A stretch of 5,015 bases of DNA, taken from Eubacterium sp. GTDB taxonomy: Bacteria > Bacillota > Clostridia > Oscillospirales > Acutalibacteraceae. Numbering within the stretch: position 1 is the stretch's first letter; every line of letters starts with the position of its first letter. A model generated the notes under the pieces. The model did no database searches. It was not told where the DNA came from and saw only the letters and a list, made by a program, of their open reading frames with translations. The position numbers and the translations under genes were made by a program. The stretch lies in contig JAIDEF010000063.1 in assembly GCA_029054965.1 (NCBI GenBank), positions 1 through 5,015 on the forward strand. The letters are read 5' to 3'. Shown piece by piece: positions 1 to 5,015 of the stretch.

Positions 1-94
1 GTCAGTTCATTGCTTAAACTAAATATTCTACCATAGCAGTCTGTTTTTGTGCTGTCTACACAATCTGGGGCTGTTCACGTGATTGCCTCTGTTT
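1..94. other. No recognisable feature
   Basis: This stretch lies downstream of the patatin gene on its strand. All three plus-strand frames are closed by stops and the minus strand holds only a few very short open stretches. There is a TCACGTGA palindrome at 75-82, but no GC-rich hairpin followed by a T-run that would mark a terminator, and no RNA gene that I can recognise. Confidence 0.6.
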
Positions 95-943
95 TTATAT
101 CTTTATAAACTCTTTTACTCTATCAATATTATACAAGCCCTGATAATAACCGAGGTTATAAATATCCATCTGCTGTTCTGTGGTTACATTAAGTGTGCCG
201 CAGTGCAATGGCTCTTCGGGACAGATAACAAACGCTCTTCCCTGCTTCTGCTGTTCAAATACATATTTTCTCTGCGCATTATACATATTATGTCGGTTTA
301 GTATTGCCTGTGCAACAAGCGGATATTTTTTCATAACCTTTTTTATTGCAGAGGAATGACCCATAGGCTGTTTAATATAATTTTTATCCTGTGTAAGGAT
401 AACTACACATTTTTCACAGCCGTCTTCAAAAGCTCTTTTGACAGGGATTGAATCGGTAACACCGCCGTCATAGTAGAAATCCTTACCGATTTGTACCGGT
501 TTTGCAGCAAGAGGCAGAGCACAGCTTGCTTTTAATTCATCACAGCCATTATGAAAATCAGTAGGGTAAAAATATTCAGGCTTGCCTGTCAAAGCGTTTG
601 TTGCAACAGCACACATTGTTGCATTGGAGTTTTCATATGTTTCATAATCAAGTGGATATATGTCATAGGTAAGCTCGCCGAAAATCCAGTTCATATTAAG
701 ATACTCACCGTTTTTAAACATAGAATTGACACTTTTATAGCGTTTGTCACCTGAGTATTTTATATTTATATCTCTCATTCTGCGGAGGTTTTTACCGAGG
801 TATGATACTCCGTTGCAGCTGCCTGCCGATACGCCGATAACATATGGGAATTCAATATCATTCTCAATAAAAGCATCAAGAACACCGCTTGTATACATTG
901 AGCGTATTCCGCCGCCCTCTAATACCAAGCCTGTTTTATACAT
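95..943 (-). CDS. Patatin-like phospholipase (acyl hydrolase)
   Basis: This is a 282-residue patatin-family serine lipid hydrolase, expected to cleave acyl chains from lipids in the cytoplasm or at the inner membrane face; the substrate cannot be read from sequence. The oxyanion-hole loop GGGIRS is at residues 10-15. The nucleophile elbow GVSAG is at 37-41 with Ser39, and the catalytic Asp159 sits in DGG (159-161), so the Ser-Asp dyad is intact. The last ~75 residues (around 206-270, with RHNMYNAQ and GRAFVICPEEPL) resemble the DUF6363 extension of bacterial patatins of the YjjU type. There is no signal peptide or membrane segment. An upstream in-frame ATG (position 976) would add 11 residues, but the ATG at 943 is preceded by a GGTGGTGAT ribosome site and gives the family's usual N-terminus. 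It follows the small four-cysteine gene by 71 bases on the same strand and is probably co-transcribed with it. Confidence 0.93.
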   Translation of the reverse strand: MYKTGLVLEGGGIRSMYTSGVLDAFIENDIEFPYVIGVSAGSCNGVSYLGKNLRRMRDINIKYSGDKRYKSVNSMFKNGEYLNMNWIFGELTYDIYPLDYETYENSNATMCAVATNALTGKPEYFYPTDFHNGCDELKASCALPLAAKPVQIGKDFYYDGGVTDSIPVKRAFEDGCEKCVVILTQDKNYIKQPMGHSSAIKKVMKKYPLVAQAILNRHNMYNAQRKYVFEQQKQGRAFVICPEEPLHCGTLNVTTEQQMDIYNLGYYQGLYNIDRVKEFIKI

Positions 944-946
944 AAT

Positions 947-955
947 ATCACCACC
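947..955 (-). promoter_or_regulatory. Ribosome binding site of the patatin gene
   Basis: On the minus strand GGTGGTGAT lies 3 bases before the ATG at 943-941. It falls inside the longer open reading frame, so it argues for the internal start rather than the ATG at 976. Confidence 0.65.
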
Positions 956-1014
956 GTATTTTACTATTATAAACAAATTAATTCAGTTTGTTACACATAG
1001 GTTTAAATCTGTTG

Positions 1015-1194
1015 TTAATTTTGTTTTCTGACAATATCATATTCATTTCCGTCTGGGCGGAAATATCTGCAGGTTTTATTTTTATCCTGCATTAAACGGA
1101 CATATTCGTCCTCGTCAAGAACAAGTGAGCAAAAGGACTCATCCGTTTCTTCATCATATTCATTATACCAGCATTTTTCACAAAGATTGTCCAT
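1015..1194 (-). CDS. Small four-cysteine protein, resembles DUF6472
   Basis: This 59-residue protein starts MDNLCEKCWYNEYDEE and ends YDIVRKQN. The ATG at 1194 has an AGGTGAG ribosome site (1198-1204) three bases upstream. Cysteines at 5, 8, 22 and 42 form a CxxC-x13-C-x19-C pattern that could bind zinc or another metal. The middle is strongly acidic (LVLDEDEY at 24-31) and the tail is basic. From memory, the CxxC start, the LDEDE core, the later C-x-Y/F motif and the EYxIVRKQ ending match DUF6472, a family of about 60 residues of unknown function in Clostridia. No membrane segment or signal peptide is seen. It sits between the palindromic element and the patatin gene on the same strand. Without the element it would follow purH by about 30 bases, so it probably belonged to the purH transcript. 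The biochemical role is unknown. Confidence 0.85.
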   Translation of the reverse strand: MDNLCEKCWYNEYDEETDESFCSLVLDEDEYVRLMQDKNKTCRYFRPDGNEYDIVRKQN

Positions 1195-1217
1195 TATCTC
1201 ACCTGCTTTAAATTATT

Positions 1218-1247
1218 CTACCCACTACTTTAAGCAACCGAGAGTCG
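1218..1247 (+). repeat. Left terminal inverted repeat of the element
   Basis: CTACCCACT (1218-1226) is the exact reverse complement of 1510-1518. AAGCAACCGAG (1232-1242) is the exact reverse complement of 1498-1508, and AGTCG (1243-1247) of 1492-1496. The left copy carries extra bases at 1227-1231, and the right copy has an extra C at 1497. Weaker similarity continues to about 1257. Confidence 0.85.
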
Positions 1248-1257
1248 GACCAAATAG

Positions 1258-1364
1258 CCTGAAATACAAAACAATGGCATATCTGAACATTTTTTCTCTT
1301 GCCATACGAAAGTATGCCTGCGAAAAAGAAATGTCCAGCTATACTCATTGTTTTGTATTTCAGG
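1258..1364. repeat. Internal long hairpin 1 with GAAA loop
   Basis: The outer 19 bases (1258-1276, starting CCTGAAATAC) are the perfect reverse complement of 1346-1364. Pairing continues imperfectly through the arms and closes with CATAC-GAAA-GTATG at 1303-1316, so each arm is about 50 bases. GAAA is a GNRA-type tetraloop when read on the plus strand. Confidence 0.85.
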
Positions 1365-1373
1365 TGCGAAGCA

Positions 1374-1480
1374 TTTTAAAAAGTGCTGATTTTGGATTAG
1401 ATAAGGCATAAATTTGAAGGAATACTTGTGTATTCCTTCAAATTTTAACGCAATATAAGACTAAATCAGCCTTTTTAAAA
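1374..1480. repeat. Internal long hairpin 2
   Basis: The outer stem pairs TTTTAAAAAG (1374-1383) with 1471-1480 and GCTGATTT (1385-1392) with 1463-1470, with T1384 bulged. After a poorly paired middle, the tip is a perfect 16-bp stem (1410-1425 with 1430-1445) closed by TTGT at 1426-1429. No T-run follows on either strand in the manner of a standard intrinsic terminator. Confidence 0.85.
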
Positions 1481-1491
1481 CTAATTTTGTT

Positions 1492-1518
1492 CGACTCCTC
1501 GGTTGCTTGAGTGGGTAG
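1492..1518 (-). repeat. Right terminal inverted repeat of the element
   Basis: This is the partner of 1218-1247: CGACT, CTCGGTTGCTT and AGTGGGTAG pair in order with the left end, for 25 matched positions interrupted by small bulges. It ends only 6 bases before the stop codon of the purH-type gene (which reads leftward from 1527). Confidence 0.85.
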
Positions 1519-1524
1519 TGATGT

Positions 1525-2700
1525 TTAATGGTGGAACAGACGGATGCCTGTCATTGCCATTGCCATACCAAAGCTGTCACAGCACTCAATAACCTGCTGA
1601 TCTCTTACTGAGCCGCCCGGTTGTGCAATGTACTTAACACCTGAACGTGCTGCACGCTCAATATTGTCCTCAAACGGGAAGAATGCATCTGAGCCGAGAG
1701 CAACATCTGTCATTTTTTTGTGCCAAGCCTTTTTCTCATCAGCAGTGAAAGGAGCAGGGCATTCGGTGAAATATCTCTGCCATACACCATCCTTGAGTAA
1801 ATCCTCATATTCGTCACTGATGTAAAGGTCTATTGCATTGTCGGCATCACATTTTCTGATACCTTCAATGAAAGGAAGGTTAAGTACCTTTTCATTTCTT
1901 CTTAACCAAAGCATATCTGCCTTGTTGCCTGCCATACGAGTGCAGAGAATACGGCTTTGCTGACCTGCACCGACACCGAGTGTCTGACCGCCCTGTGCAT
2001 AAACAACGGAGTTTGACTGAGTGTATTTTAATGTAATCATTGAAATGAGTAAGTCAATTTTTGCAATTTCAGGAATTTCCTTAACCTTTGTAGGCATATC
2101 ATCAAATAAATCCATAGTGATTTTTGCATTGTTGCGTTTCTGCTCGAACTTAATGCCGAATACCTGCTTTGTTTCCATTTCTTCGGGAGCATAATCAGGG
2201 TCAATCTGAATCACAAGGAAGTTTCCTCTTCTTTTTGCTTTGAGAATTTCAAGCGCCTCATCGGTATAACCCGGTGCAATAATACCGTCGCTTACTTCCT
2301 TCTGCAGGAATTTTGCAACTGAAGCATCACATACATCTGAAAGTGCAGCAAAATCACCAAAGGATGACTGTCTGTCACAGCTTCTTGCTCTTACATATGC
2401 CTCACAGATAGGTGAAAGCTCCAAGTCCTCAGGCACCATGCAAACCTTTCTGTCAATATCACTTAAAGGCTGAGCAACTGCTGCACCTGCAGGAGAAACG
2501 TGCTTGAAGGATGCAGCACTCGGAAGGCCTGTTGCCTCCTTAAGCTCCTTAACAAGCTGCCATGAATTAAATGCGTCAAGCAAATTGATATATCCGGCAG
2601 CGCCGTTTAAAATAGTGAATGGTAATTCCTTACCGTCCATATGTATTCTTGCAGGATTTTGGTTTGGGTTACAACCGTATTTTAACTTGTATTCTGTCAT
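1525..2700 (-). CDS. purH: Stand-alone AICAR formyltransferase (PurH C-terminal type)
   Basis: This 391-residue cytoplasmic enzyme transfers a formyl group from 10-formyltetrahydrofolate to AICAR, giving FAICAR, the penultimate step of IMP synthesis. The sequence aligns with the transformylase part of PurH from its first residues: LKYGCNPNQNP at 6-16, the catalytic Lys-His pair in FKHVSPAGAA (K66, H67), KYTQSNSVVYAQGGQ (225-239), GAGQQSR (244-250), GSDAFFPFED (336-345), AQPGGSVRDQ (359-368) and the C-terminal TGIRLFHH. The N-terminal IMP cyclohydrolase (MGS-like) domain of full-length PurH (about 510-530 residues) is absent. The start is sound: AAAGGAGC (2706-2713) lies 5 bases upstream and the family N-terminus is complete, so this is a natural short form rather than a truncation. 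FAICAR must be cyclised by another protein, such as a PurO-type cyclohydrolase, not present here. The gene is divergent from the ATP-grasp operon and leads the leftward unit. Confidence 0.95.
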   Translation of the reverse strand: MTEYKLKYGCNPNQNPARIHMDGKELPFTILNGAAGYINLLDAFNSWQLVKELKEATGLPSAASFKHVSPAGAAVAQPLSDIDRKVCMVPEDLELSPICEAYVRARSCDRQSSFGDFAALSDVCDASVAKFLQKEVSDGIIAPGYTDEALEILKAKRRGNFLVIQIDPDYAPEEMETKQVFGIKFEQKRNNAKITMDLFDDMPTKVKEIPEIAKIDLLISMITLKYTQSNSVVYAQGGQTLGVGAGQQSRILCTRMAGNKADMLWLRRNEKVLNLPFIEGIRKCDADNAIDLYISDEYEDLLKDGVWQRYFTECPAPFTADEKKAWHKKMTDVALGSDAFFPFEDNIERAARSGVKYIAQPGGSVRDQQVIECCDSFGMAMAMTGIRLFHH

Positions 2701-2743
2701 AACTTGCTCCTTTCAACTGTTAATAATAAAAATAGATAAGGAT

Positions 2744-2772
2744 ATTTTATACTATTAGATTGAAAAATGCAA
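2744..2772 (-). promoter_or_regulatory. Likely sigma-A promoter of the purH-type gene
   Basis: On the minus strand, TTGCAT (2772-2767) and TAAAAT (2749-2744) are separated by exactly 17 bases. Transcription would start near 2737, giving a leader of about 37 bases that holds the AAAGGAGC ribosome site. The match is moderate. The leader is too short for a purine riboswitch, and no PurR-box pattern was recognised. Confidence 0.55.
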
Positions 2773-2788
2773 GTGCAAATGCTACAAT
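2760..2788 (+). promoter_or_regulatory. Strong promoter of the ATP-grasp operon
   Basis: TTGAAA (2760-2765) and TACAAT (2783-2788) are separated by exactly 17 bases, with an extended -10 TG at 2780-2781. The expected start of transcription is about 2795-2796, one or two bases before the ATG at 2797. This promoter overlaps the purH promoter: each -35 box lies inside the spacer of the other. Confidence 0.7.
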
Positions 2789-2796
2789 ATGTAATT

Positions 2797-3615
2797 ATGA
2801 ATGGAATTTTGTTGGTAAACCATTTTTTGAATGGCAAAAAATTTAATGAGCTGCACAGACATTTGGTTAAAAGTGCCAAAAAACAGAATATTGATTTGGC
2901 AATAAAGACTAATCTGGAGCTGGCTCTTGATAAAGTTAATACTGATTTTGTGCTTTTGTGGGATAAGGATATTAATCTTGCACGCAGGCTTGAAAAAAGC
3001 GGAGTACCTGTTTTTAATTCCTCATCAGCCGTTGCAATGTGCGATGATAAGGCAAGAAGCTATGTTGAATTATCGGGTATTGTCCCTCAGCCAAAAACAC
3101 TGATTGCACCAAAAACTTATTTTGATGTTGATATGAGCGAATTTGTTGACAATGCTATCGGGCGTTTGGGTTTGCCACTTGTGTTTAAAGAGTGCTTTGG
3201 TTCCTTTGGTGAGCAGGTGTATTTGTGCAGAACCCGTGAGGATGTTATGAGCCATATTACCGCAAAGCCATTTATTATGCAGGAGTTTATTTCTGACAGT
3301 ACAGGCAGTGATACACGTATTGAAATTGTGGGCGGTAGATTTGTAAGTGCGGTGAAAAGATTTAATTCTGACGATTTTCGCTCAAATGTTACAAATGGCG
3401 CAACAATGACCCCTGTTGTACCTGATAATAAAATGATTGAAACAGCAATCAAAGCCTGTGAAGCATTGGGTCTTACCTTTGGCGGTGTTGATATTCTTGA
3501 TAATGGTATGGTGTGTGAGGTTAATTCAAATGCACATATTATCAATATAATGAACTCAACAGGTATTGACATTGCACCTGTTATTTTCGATGAAATCACG
3601 GAGCGGTTAAAATGA
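2797..3615 (+). CDS. RimK-like ATP-grasp ligase (first of a tandem pair)
   Basis: This 272-residue protein belongs to the ATP-grasp superfamily closest to RimK-type carboxylate-amine ligases, which use ATP to make an acyl-phosphate and join it to an amino group. A small N-terminal domain covers about 1-95 (MNGILLVNHF start, VPVFNSSSAVAMCDDK at 70-85). ATP-grasp features follow: LVFKECFGSFGEQV (128-141) with Lys131 and a Gly-containing loop, QEF (162-164), D172 and R174 in GSDTRIEIVGG, KRF with DFRSN (187-197), and the metal-binding region D232 and E241-V-N243. All expected ATP and Mg residues appear present. I chose the ATG at 2797 over the in-frame ATG at 2767 because the latter lies inside the promoter spacer, and because MNG-I/V-L is shared with the next gene. 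No ribosome site precedes it. Substrates are unknown; RimK, LysX and CofF-type activities cannot be told apart here. Confidence 0.88.
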   Translation: MNGILLVNHFLNGKKFNELHRHLVKSAKKQNIDLAIKTNLELALDKVNTDFVLLWDKDINLARRLEKSGVPVFNSSSAVAMCDDKARSYVELSGIVPQPKTLIAPKTYFDVDMSEFVDNAIGRLGLPLVFKECFGSFGEQVYLCRTREDVMSHITAKPFIMQEFISDSTGSDTRIEIVGGRFVSAVKRFNSDDFRSNVTNGATMTPVVPDNKMIETAIKACEALGLTFGGVDILDNGMVCEVNSNAHIINIMNSTGIDIAPVIFDEITERLK

Positions 3616-4349
3616 ATGGTGTTTTGATTTATACAAAAGAGGAAGCACAGCGTAACCGCTTTGCAGTTAATAAATTCAAGGAAAATCTTGGCATTAATCT
3701 TGTTGATGAAAGCTATAAAGGCAATGCCGACTTTGTGATTAACAGAACTAATGACTATAAAATTGCTGAGTATTTTGAACAAAAGGGTATAAGGGTTTTT
3801 AATCCCTCGTCACTTTCAAGACTTGCAAACGACAAACAGCTCTGTTATGAGTTTATGGAAGACAATAGTGTTGAGATAATGCCGATTCATTATGAGGGTG
3901 TGCCTGTTGTTAAAAAGAAAATAGACGGTCATGGCGGTACTGAGGTTGAAATGCTCACAGCGACAGAGGAATTTCAAAAGGGCTATGTTTATCAGAAGCC
4001 CTGCGACACTCTTGGCAGAGATTTAAGAGTATGGGTGCTTGGCGGTGAAATCGTTACTGCAATTCTCAGAGAGAGCAAAACGGACTTTCGTTCAAACTTT
4101 TGTCTTGGCGGCAGTGCTGTGCCTTATACCCTGGGCAGTGATGAAAAACGGCTTGTAAAAAAAATAACCGCTCTTGTTAAAAGCGATTATATCGGAATTG
4201 ATTTTATTTTTAATGATGGCAGGCTTGTTTTTAATGAAATAGAAGATGCTGTAGGTGCAAGAATGGTTTATGACCAAACAGATATTGACATCCTTTCACT
4301 TTACTGTGATTATATAAAAGAAGAGCTGAAGAATGAAAAAAATAATTGA
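3612..4349 (+). CDS. RimK-like ATP-grasp ligase (second of a tandem pair)
   Basis: This is a 245-residue ATP-grasp protein distantly related to the gene before it: both start MNG-V/I-L, share a VFN-x-SS segment (here 63-67) and DFRSN, and end with a T-x-IDI motif. The N-terminal domain is short. The ATP-grasp part shows VVKKKIDGHGGTEV (99-112), QKP (128-130), GRDLRVWVLGG (135-145) with D137 and R139, DFRSNFCLGGSAV (158-170), D197 and NEIEDAVGARMVY (208-220). The usual E-x-N metal motif reads E209-I-E211, so the Asn is replaced by Glu, followed by an unusual D-x-VGARM stretch. Its ATG overlaps the preceding stop as ATGA, and GGAG at 3600-3603 provides a ribosome site, which suggests translational coupling and matched amounts of the two proteins. 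It is probably an active ligase with a different substrate, although an altered or regulatory role is possible. Confidence 0.85.
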   Translation: MNGVLIYTKEEAQRNRFAVNKFKENLGINLVDESYKGNADFVINRTNDYKIAEYFEQKGIRVFNPSSLSRLANDKQLCYEFMEDNSVEIMPIHYEGVPVVKKKIDGHGGTEVEMLTATEEFQKGYVYQKPCDTLGRDLRVWVLGGEIVTAILRESKTDFRSNFCLGGSAVPYTLGSDEKRLVKKITALVKSDYIGIDFIFNDGRLVFNEIEDAVGARMVYDQTDIDILSLYCDYIKEELKNEKNN

Positions 4350-4731
4350 AACAGAAAATGCGGACAAGCTGTTTGAAAAACTGTCTGATAATCCGCTTTT
4401 CAGTACCGAAAAATCCACGTCGGGACTGAATGTGCGGTATAACGCAGTTTTTACTGTAATCGGCAATCCTAAAATAAATTTAATAAAGCTTTCTGATAAA
4501 TCGGTAAAGGTTGATATTCTGCCGAACGTGCTTATGCTTTTGCTGGCAGCGGCGATAACAATCTTCTTTTGGGTGATTGCGGTTCTTGGCATTTTTAAGG
4601 AGGGCTTCCCCCTCGGCGGAATCATCACCGCCTTTGTTGCTCCTGTTTTTATGTGGATTCTGGAATATATCTTCACCTCAAAAATATCTGAAATGATTAT
4701 TGAGGCAATTGAAAAGCTTAATTATAAATAA
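4333..4731 (+). CDS. Two-helix membrane protein, function unknown
   Basis: This 132-residue protein has a soluble N-terminal part of about 62 residues with several beta-like stretches (VRYNAVFTVIG, KINLIKLSDKSVKVDIL). It is followed by two hydrophobic helices at about 65-88 and 94-114 joined by a short KEGFPLGG turn, and a short amphipathic tail (KISEMIIEAIEKLNYK). The pattern suggests an inner-membrane hairpin with most of the protein on one side. I do not recognise the family. The gene starts 17 bases inside the second ATP-grasp gene, with a weak AAGAAGAG ribosome site at 4318-4325, so it is very likely part of the same operon and perhaps coupled to it. Its codons in the membrane part are somewhat more GC-rich than those of its neighbours. 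It may anchor, or supply something to, the two ligases, but that rests on position only. Confidence 0.75.
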   Translation: MKKIIETENADKLFEKLSDNPLFSTEKSTSGLNVRYNAVFTVIGNPKINLIKLSDKSVKVDILPNVLMLLLAAAITIFFWVIAVLGIFKEGFPLGGIITAFVAPVFMWILEYIFTSKISEMIIEAIEKLNYK

Positions 4732-4734
4732 AGC

Positions 4735-4974
4735 TTAATGGTCTTTTGAATAGTTTTCGAGCATATCGCTGTAATCCAGACAATAATTGTATAAATCCTC
4801 AACGGTCAGTCTGACATTGCCTAACAAGCTGTCAAAGTCATATATATCCGAATCTGTTAAATCAAGCAGTACAAGCAGACGAAATGTAAGCAGATTGATA
4901 AATGCAAATTTATCTGCTGCTTCAAGTCTTAATTTTTTTAGCTTTTTATAGTGTTCATATTCTGTTGCGTTCAT
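4735..4974 (-). CDS. Small helical protein, function unknown
   Basis: This 79-residue protein begins MNATEYEHYKKLKKLRLEAA. The ATG at 4974 is preceded by a strong AGGAGGTG ribosome site five bases upstream. A longer in-frame start at 4998 would place this site inside the coding region and is rejected. The N-terminal half is basic and probably helical (KKLKKLRLEAADKF), with a leucine-rich stretch LLTFRLLVLLDL at 28-39 that is short for a membrane helix. The C-terminal half is acidic and tyrosine-rich (DLYNYCLDYSDMLENY). There are no metal or catalytic motifs, and I do not recognise a family. The gene converges on the membrane protein gene, with 3 bases between the two stop codons. Its promoter probably lies at or beyond the window edge. 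Confidence 0.7.
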   Translation of the reverse strand: MNATEYEHYKKLKKLRLEAADKFAFINLLTFRLLVLLDLTDSDIYDFDSLLGNVRLTVEDLYNYCLDYSDMLENYSKDH

Positions 4975-4979
4975 TACAA

Positions 4980-4987
4980 CACCTCCT
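4980..4987 (-). promoter_or_regulatory. Ribosome binding site of the small helical protein gene
   Basis: On the minus strand AGGAGGTG is a near-perfect match to the anti-Shine-Dalgarno sequence, five bases before the ATG at 4974-4972. It decides the start and supports this short gene as real. Confidence 0.8.
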
Positions 4988-5015
4988 GATATACGCAAGT
5001 TATTATGTATACAAT

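Larger units (their letters stand above)
1218..1518. mobile_element. MITE-like palindromic element, 301 bp
   Basis: This non-coding block fills nearly all of the 330-base gap between the purH-type gene and the small four-cysteine gene. Its two ends are imperfect inverted repeats of about 30 bases, starting CTACCCACT on one side and ending AGTGGGTAG on the other. Inside are two further long inverted repeats placed side by side (1258-1364 and 1374-1480). In single-stranded form the whole block would fold into a closing stem carrying two long hairpins. It has no credible gene, so if mobile it would need a transposase from elsewhere. If the terminal TA pairs (1219-1220 and 1516-1517) are target duplications, it would resemble the TA-inserting elements derived from the IS630/Tc1-mariner group; that is inference. 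An alternative is a structured regulatory RNA. Mobility is unproven without other copies. Confidence 0.7.

Noticed and set aside
75..82. TCACGTGA palindrome downstream of the patatin gene
   Set aside because: An isolated 8-base palindrome is expected by chance, and it has no neighbouring promoter or T-run to give it a role.
1187..1411. Plus-strand open frame of 74 codons across the left half of the element
   Set aside because: It begins inside the small antisense gene, runs through both arms of a palindrome, has no ribosome site, and shows no protein-like features.
1374..1480. Hairpin 2 as an intrinsic terminator for the purH-type gene
   Set aside because: The perfect tip stem is AT-rich and is not followed by a T-tract in the purH direction. 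It is better explained as part of the symmetrical element.
2767..2796. Longer start for the first ATP-grasp gene (10 extra residues)
   Set aside because: The added codons lie in the promoter spacer and -10 box, have no ribosome site at usable distance, and are absent from the family-like MNGILLVN start.
3117..3782. Long minus-strand open frame of 221 codons across the two ATP-grasp genes
   Set aside because: It is antisense to two clear ATP-grasp genes, has no ribosome site, and its low-complexity Ile/Ser-rich translation is typical of a shadow frame.
4296..4676. Minus-strand open frame of 126 codons opposite the membrane protein gene
   Set aside because: It is fully antisense to the better-supported gene, which fits the operon spacing and has a convincing membrane topology.
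4714..4736. Two AAGCTT palindromes around the convergent stop codons, a possible bidirectional terminator
   Set aside because: Only 6 bp pair well, followed by a mismatch and three more pairs. The stem is AT-rich with almost no loop and no T-run follows, so a terminator is not supported.

Overview
The window looks like a chromosomal segment of a low-to-mid GC Gram-positive anaerobe, most likely a gut Clostridia member of the Ruminococcaceae/Oscillospiraceae type. The basis is AT-rich sequence with strong AGGAGG-type ribosome binding sites, a stand-alone AICAR transformylase, a small four-cysteine protein resembling DUF6472, and RimK-like ATP-grasp genes. The genus cannot be fixed from the sequence alone.

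Layout. Bases 1-94 hold nothing recognisable. A leftward (minus strand) unit runs from about 2737 to 95: a purH-type AICAR formyltransferase (1525-2700), then a 330-base gap almost filled by a 301-bp palindromic, MITE-like element (1218-1518), then a 59-residue protein resembling DUF6472 (1015-1194), then a patatin-like phospholipase (95-943). Without the element, purH and the small gene would lie about 30 bases apart, so the element appears to have inserted into an existing gene cluster. A rightward unit starts from a strong promoter that overlaps the purH promoter (2744-2788). It encodes two tandem RimK-like ATP-grasp ligases (2797-3615 and 3612-4349, overlapping by ATGA) and a two-helix membrane protein (4333-4731, overlapping by 17 bases). 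A small helical protein of unknown function (4735-4974, minus) converges on this unit with only 3 bases between the stops.

How the genes may work together. The AICAR formyltransferase performs the penultimate step of IMP synthesis but lacks the IMP cyclohydrolase domain of normal PurH, so a separate cyclohydrolase must exist outside the window. The two ATP-grasp enzymes and the membrane protein are tightly packed, which suggests coordinated production and perhaps a shared job, such as successive ligation of carboxylates to amino groups near the membrane. Their substrates are unknown.

The features most worth a second look are the compound-palindrome element, the tandem ATP-grasp/membrane operon, and its promoter, whose predicted start site lies only one or two bases before the ATG (a near-leaderless mRNA).
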